Source of the DNA: JAJXZP01 sp035505775
GTDB taxonomy: Bacteria > Spirochaetota > Spirochaetia > Treponematales > Rectinemataceae
DNA length: 7,623 bases
Reading direction: 5' to 3'
Assembly (NCBI GenBank): GCA_035505775.1
Contig: DATJQN010000174.1
Coordinates: 1 to 7,623 of the forward strand
Shown here: in pieces, positions 5,295-7,623 of the stretch
Numbering within the stretch: position 1 is the first letter of the stretch
Layout of the letters: every line of letters starts with the position of its first letter
Notes under the pieces: model-generated
Told to the model about the DNA's origin: nothing
The model's database searches: none
Seen by the model: the letters and a program-made list of their open reading frames with translations, nothing else
Program-made: the position numbers and the translations under genes

Positions 5295-6491
5295 CTAGCT
5301 GCGATGCCGCGAGTTCTGCTCGCGGCGCCACTGGCCGGGGGAGGAGGCCTCGGCCTCGCGGAAGGCGGCGTGGAAGCGCTGCACCGCGCCGAAGCCCGAC
5401 TGCGCGGCCACTTCCTCCAGAGTCAGCGTCGTCTCGCGCAGAAGCCGGCGCGCCTTGACAAGCCGGGTCCTGACGATCTCCTCATGCAGGCTTCTCCCCA
5501 TGGCCGCCCGAAAGCGCGTCTCCAGGGCCCGCCGTGAGGCGGACACGACCTCCAGTACATCGCCGACATCGATGCCCTCGTGGGCCCGGGCCCGGATGAA
5601 GGTGGCCGCCCTGGACACGAGGGGATCGGGACAGGCATAGATCATCGTCGACTCCCGCTCGGCAACTTCGCGCGGCTCGATGAACATTCGTGCGCGCCCG
5701 CCGGCCGCCGCGCGTCCGATGCTCGCCGCCTCCGGGCCGGGGTCGGCTGCGCCGTCGCCGTCGAGCACCGACTCGAGCGTCTGGGCGGCACGATAGCCGA
5801 TCTCCGCGCAGTCGAGCATGATGCTCGAAAGCGGCGGCGATGAAAGTTCGCAGAGTATGTCCTCGTTGTCCACGCCCAGGATGGCCAGACTCTCGGGCAC
5901 CGCGATGCCCAGGCGGCGGGCGAGCTCGGCGGCGCGCAGCCCCGCCGTGTCGTTGCAGGCGAACAGGGCGGTCGGCGCATCGAGAGCGTTCAGAAAGGTG
6001 ACGAGCTCATCCTGCGTCTCTATGGCTGCCTCCCACCACTCGAGGGGGCGGCGGAAGCAGGGAAGGTCCGTGGCTGCGCCGCCTCCCATGGCTCCGCGAA
6101 ATCCCTCCTCCCGCGCGCTCGACCAGAGGGTCCCTGAGACCCCGAGGAAGGCAAAATGCTCGAAGCCGCAGGAGCGCAGGTGGGCGAAGGCCTTCTGGCC
6201 CGTGAGGAGGTCGTCGTTGGTCACCTGGCTGAATCCCGGTCGGAGGTAGGCCCCCGCCACGTCCACGACGGGCATGCCCAGGGCGGCCAGACGATCTGCA
6301 GCCGCTGCCGACTCGACACGGGCTATGATCCCGTCGCCCTTCCAGTGCTCGAGGTCGTCGAGGGGTCTGAACATCCAGCCGTAACCGAAGAGCCGCCACT
6401 CCGGCCGTGCCCGCGCGAAGCGTACGACGCCGCGGGCAATCCCGTGCTCGTAGAAGTCCGTGAGTTCCATGCAGAGGGCAATTGTGCGCAT
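5295..6491 (-). CDS. XylR-type transcriptional regulator (LacI/periplasmic-binding-like sensor plus AraC DNA-binding domain)
   Basis: A 398-residue protein, similar in length and domain order to E. coli XylR. Residues 1 to about 275 are a sugar-binding-protein-like sensor: MRTIALCMELTDFYEHGIARGV at the start (the family's first strand and helix), TNDDLLTGQKAFAHLRSCGF at 91-110, LFACNDTAGLRAAELARRLG at 176-195, and SLAILGVDNEDILCELSSPP at 201-220. Residues about 287-389 are an AraC-type domain, with helix-turn-helix elements around IDVGDVLEVVSASRRALETRF and LTLEEVAAQSGFGAVQRFHAAF, ending SPGQWRRE. The start is the ATG at 6491: a later ATG (codon 8) would delete the first strand, and the in-frame ATG upstream at 6512 is followed by a TAG. 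No good Shine-Dalgarno precedes it. It probably binds a sugar or sugar derivative and may control the divergent epimerase gene and itself. No xylose-use genes are in view, so the ligand need not be xylose. Confidence 0.92.
   Translation of the reverse strand: MRTIALCMELTDFYEHGIARGVVRFARARPEWRLFGYGWMFRPLDDLEHWKGDGIIARVESAAAADRLAALGMPVVDVAGAYLRPGFSQVTNDDLLTGQKAFAHLRSCGFEHFAFLGVSGTLWSSAREEGFRGAMGGGAATDLPCFRRPLEWWEAAIETQDELVTFLNALDAPTALFACNDTAGLRAAELARRLGIAVPESLAILGVDNEDILCELSSPPLSSIMLDCAEIGYRAAQTLESVLDGDGAADPGPEAASIGRAAAGGRARMFIEPREVAERESTMIYACPDPLVSRAATFIRARAHEGIDVGDVLEVVSASRRALETRFRAAMGRSLHEEIVRTRLVKARRLLRETTLTLEEVAAQSGFGAVQRFHAAFREAEASSPGQWRREQNSRHRS
5306..5326. terminator. Perfect 8-bp hairpin at the convergent gene ends (possible shared terminator)
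   Basis: GCCGCGAG (5306-5313) pairs perfectly with CTCGCGGC (5319-5326) over a 5-base loop. It lies 19 bases after the corrinoid stop codon and within the last codons of the oppositely oriented regulator gene. No T-run follows on either strand, so it is not a textbook intrinsic terminator. The position is right for a 3' stabilising or bidirectional transcription barrier between convergent genes. Confidence 0.38.
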
Positions 6492-6514
6492 TTCGTTCTA
6501 TATTCTACGCATTT
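6487..6514. repeat. 21-bp-spaced direct repeat at the regulator promoter (candidate AraC-type operator)
   Basis: CGCATTT occurs at 6487-6493 and again at 6508-6514, a 21-base period. The wider match TRCGCATTTYG covers 6485-6495 and 6506-6516. The first copy overlaps the regulator's start codon and the second adjoins its -10 element. AraC-family domains bind direct-repeat half-sites about two helical turns apart on one DNA face, so autoregulation by the XylR-type protein is a natural reading. That reading is inference. Confidence 0.4.
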
Positions 6515-6529
6515 TGAGTATTGTGGCAA
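6502..6529 (-). promoter_or_regulatory. Sigma70-like promoter of the XylR-type regulator
   Basis: Read on the minus strand, TTGCCA (6529 to 6524) and TAGAAT (6507 to 6502) are separated by 16 bases, and each matches the consensus at 5/6. Transcription should start about seven bases after the -10, near 6495, only about 4 bases before the ATG at 6491. This explains the missing Shine-Dalgarno and implies a nearly leaderless message. Confidence 0.5.
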
Positions 6530-6549
6530 TGACGCGCCGGGCCTAGGAT
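6521..6549 (+). promoter_or_regulatory. Promoter candidate for the epimerase gene
   Basis: TTGTGG (6521-6526) and TAGGAT (6544-6549) have an ideal 17-base gap and match the consensus at 3/6 and 4/6. The -35 overlaps the -35 of the divergent regulator promoter, so the two promoters would compete or be co-regulated. The predicted leader is about 55 bases. Confidence 0.3.
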
Positions 6550-6585
6550 GTAGTCGATGTCCGGATGGAAGGCGGCGAATGCCGA

Positions 6586-6599
6586 CCGGCTCCAGCCGG
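6586..6599. promoter_or_regulatory. Interrupted palindrome CCGGCT-CC-AGCCGG just before the epimerase ribosome binding site
   Basis: Two perfect 6-base arms flank a 2-base centre. The loop is too small for a comfortable RNA hairpin, so a DNA-binding site would be the likelier use. It ends one base before the AGGAGG at 6601-6606. In GC-rich DNA such a palindrome may be chance. Confidence 0.2.
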
Positions 6600-6612
6600 C
6601 AGGAGGACTGCA

Positions 6613-7623
6613 ATGGAATACAGCTTTCCCAAAGCCAGGGAGCCCATTCCCTCGGCGAAAAAAGACGATCTCATCCTGATCACCGGCGCCGGAGGCTTCA
6701 TCGCCGGGAACCTGGCTGCCTATTTCAAGGAGAAAGGTTTCACCCGCATCCGGGCGGTGGACAAGAAGCCGCTGCGGGAATGGTACCGCACGACGCCCGG
6801 CGTGGAGCACCTCGTGCTCGACCTCTCCGAAGAAGCCAACTGCCACCGGGTTACCGAGGGGGCCGTCGAGGTCTACAACCTGGCCGCGGACATGGGCGGC
6901 ATGGGCTTCATCGAGCGCCATCGCGTGGACTGCCTTCGCTCAATTCTCATCAACACCCACCTGATCGAGGCCGCGTCACGGGCCGGCGCGCAGCGCTACT
7001 TCTACTCCTCCTCCGCCTGCGCTTACAACACCGAACTCCAGAAGGATCCGCATGTGCGCGCCCTGAAGGAATCCGATGCCTATCCCGCCATGGCGGAGCG
7101 CGGCTACGGCTGGGAGAAGCTCGTCTCCGAGATGTTCTGCCAGGAGTACTGGGCGGAACGCGGCATGGCCACCTTCATCGCCCGCTTCCACAATGTATAC
7201 GGACCCTACGGCACCTGGATCGGCGGCCGCGAGAAGGCCCCCGCCGCCATAAGCCGCAAGGTGATCGAGGCCAAGGACAAGAACAGCGGGACCATCGACA
7301 TCTGGGGCGACGGCACACAGACGCGGAGCTTCATGTACATCGACGACTGCCTCGCCGGCATCGACAAGATCACCCACTGCGACGAGCTGGTGGCCACGCC
7401 GATCAACCTCGGGTCGGATGAGCTGGTGTCCGTGGATGGGCTCGTGAGCAAGGTGGAGAGGATCGCGGGGGTCAAGCTCAAGCGGGAATACGACCTGACC
7501 GCGCCGCGGGGTGTAGCCGGCCGCAACAGCGACAATACTTTCATCAGGAAGGTGCTGAAGTGGGAACCGCCCACAACACTGGACCAAGGCTTGCGCCACA
7601 CCTACAAGTGGATCGAGGAGCAG
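6613..7623 (+). CDS. GDP-mannose 3,5-epimerase-like SDR-family sugar-nucleotide epimerase, 3' end cut
   Basis: 337 codons with no stop before the window ends; by comparison with plant GDP-mannose 3,5-epimerase only a short tail is missing. ATG at 6613 follows AGGAGG by 6 bases. An extended SDR fold is clear: the dinucleotide loop ITGAGGFIAG at 23-32, NLAADMGGMGFIE at 89-101, the SSSACAY stretch at 132-138, YGWEK at 165-169, RFHNVYGPYGTWIGGREKAP at 191-210, WGDGTQTRSFMYIDD at 231-245, NLGSDELVS at 265-273 and GVAGRNSDN at 300-308. Cys136, Tyr165, Lys169 and Lys208 correspond at a constant offset of 9 to plant catalytic residues Cys145, Tyr174, Lys178 and Lys217 as I recall them. The plant enzyme makes GDP-L-galactose (and GDP-L-gulose) in the cytosol for vitamin C. 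In a bacterium the product more likely feeds polysaccharide or glycoconjugate synthesis. A related NDP-sugar substrate is possible. It is divergent from the XylR-type regulator. Confidence 0.92.
   Translation, partial: MEYSFPKAREPIPSAKKDDLILITGAGGFIAGNLAAYFKEKGFTRIRAVDKKPLREWYRTTPGVEHLVLDLSEEANCHRVTEGAVEVYNLAADMGGMGFIERHRVDCLRSILINTHLIEAASRAGAQRYFYSSSACAYNTELQKDPHVRALKESDAYPAMAERGYGWEKLVSEMFCQEYWAERGMATFIARFHNVYGPYGTWIGGREKAPAAISRKVIEAKDKNSGTIDIWGDGTQTRSFMYIDDCLAGIDKITHCDELVATPINLGSDELVSVDGLVSKVERIAGVKLKREYDLTAPRGVAGRNSDNTFIRKVLKWEPPTTLDQGLRHTYKWIEEQ

Noticed and set aside
5326..5333. CGCCACTG stretch resembling a B12-box element of a cobalamin riboswitch
   Set aside because: It lies inside the regulator's coding end, downstream of the corrinoid gene, without the surrounding riboswitch helices or any B12 gene to control. 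The two cluster gaps (1146-1303 and 4468-4645) show no riboswitch either.

Overview
The window is visibly GC-rich and densely coding (GC not counted). It holds six protein genes: two divergent pairs and one convergent pair. No RNA genes, insertion sequences, CRISPR arrays or cobalamin riboswitch were recognised. The gene content (corrinoid methyl transfer with a reductive activator, a PocR/AraC regulator, a XylR-type LacI/AraC hybrid regulator and a GDP-mannose 3,5-epimerase-like enzyme) suggests an anaerobic or facultatively anaerobic bacterium. Possible homes are the Lentisphaerae/Kiritimatiellota/Planctomycetes side, Spirochaetes, or another GC-rich anaerobic lineage. That placement is inference from gene content only.

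Left part, 1-5287: a corrinoid (B12) methyl-transfer module. On the minus strand, 1-1145 encodes a uroporphyrinogen-decarboxylase-fold methyltransferase of the MtaA/CmuA superfamily. Its 3' end lies outside the window, and a thioredoxin-like CxxC domain begins at its C-terminus. Divergent from it, after 158 bases, lies a two-gene operon: a RACo-type ATP-dependent corrinoid reductive activator (1304-3139), then a PocR-domain AraC-type regulator (3136-4467) joined to it by an ATGA overlap. After a further 178 bases comes the small corrinoid protein (4646-5287), the methyl carrier. By family knowledge, the corrinoid protein shuttles a methyl group, the activator re-reduces it when it oxidises to Co(II), the UroD-fold protein gives or takes the methyl group, and the regulator probably senses a small ligand and controls the set. 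The substrate is unknown. No recognisable MtaB, MttB or MtgB-type substrate methyltransferase is present, so the UroD-fold protein itself, or a gene outside the window, must fill that role.

Right part, 5288-7623: a second unit, apparently unrelated. A XylR-type regulator (sugar-binding LacI-like domain plus AraC DNA-binding domain) on the minus strand (5295-6491) converges on the corrinoid gene with only 7 bases between stop codons. It diverges from a GDP-mannose 3,5-epimerase-like gene (6613 to the window end, nearly complete). The 121 bases between them carry plausible overlapping divergent promoters. A direct repeat with an exact 21-base period brackets the regulator's -10 element, as expected for an AraC-type autoregulatory operator. 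The regulator's transcript may be almost leaderless.
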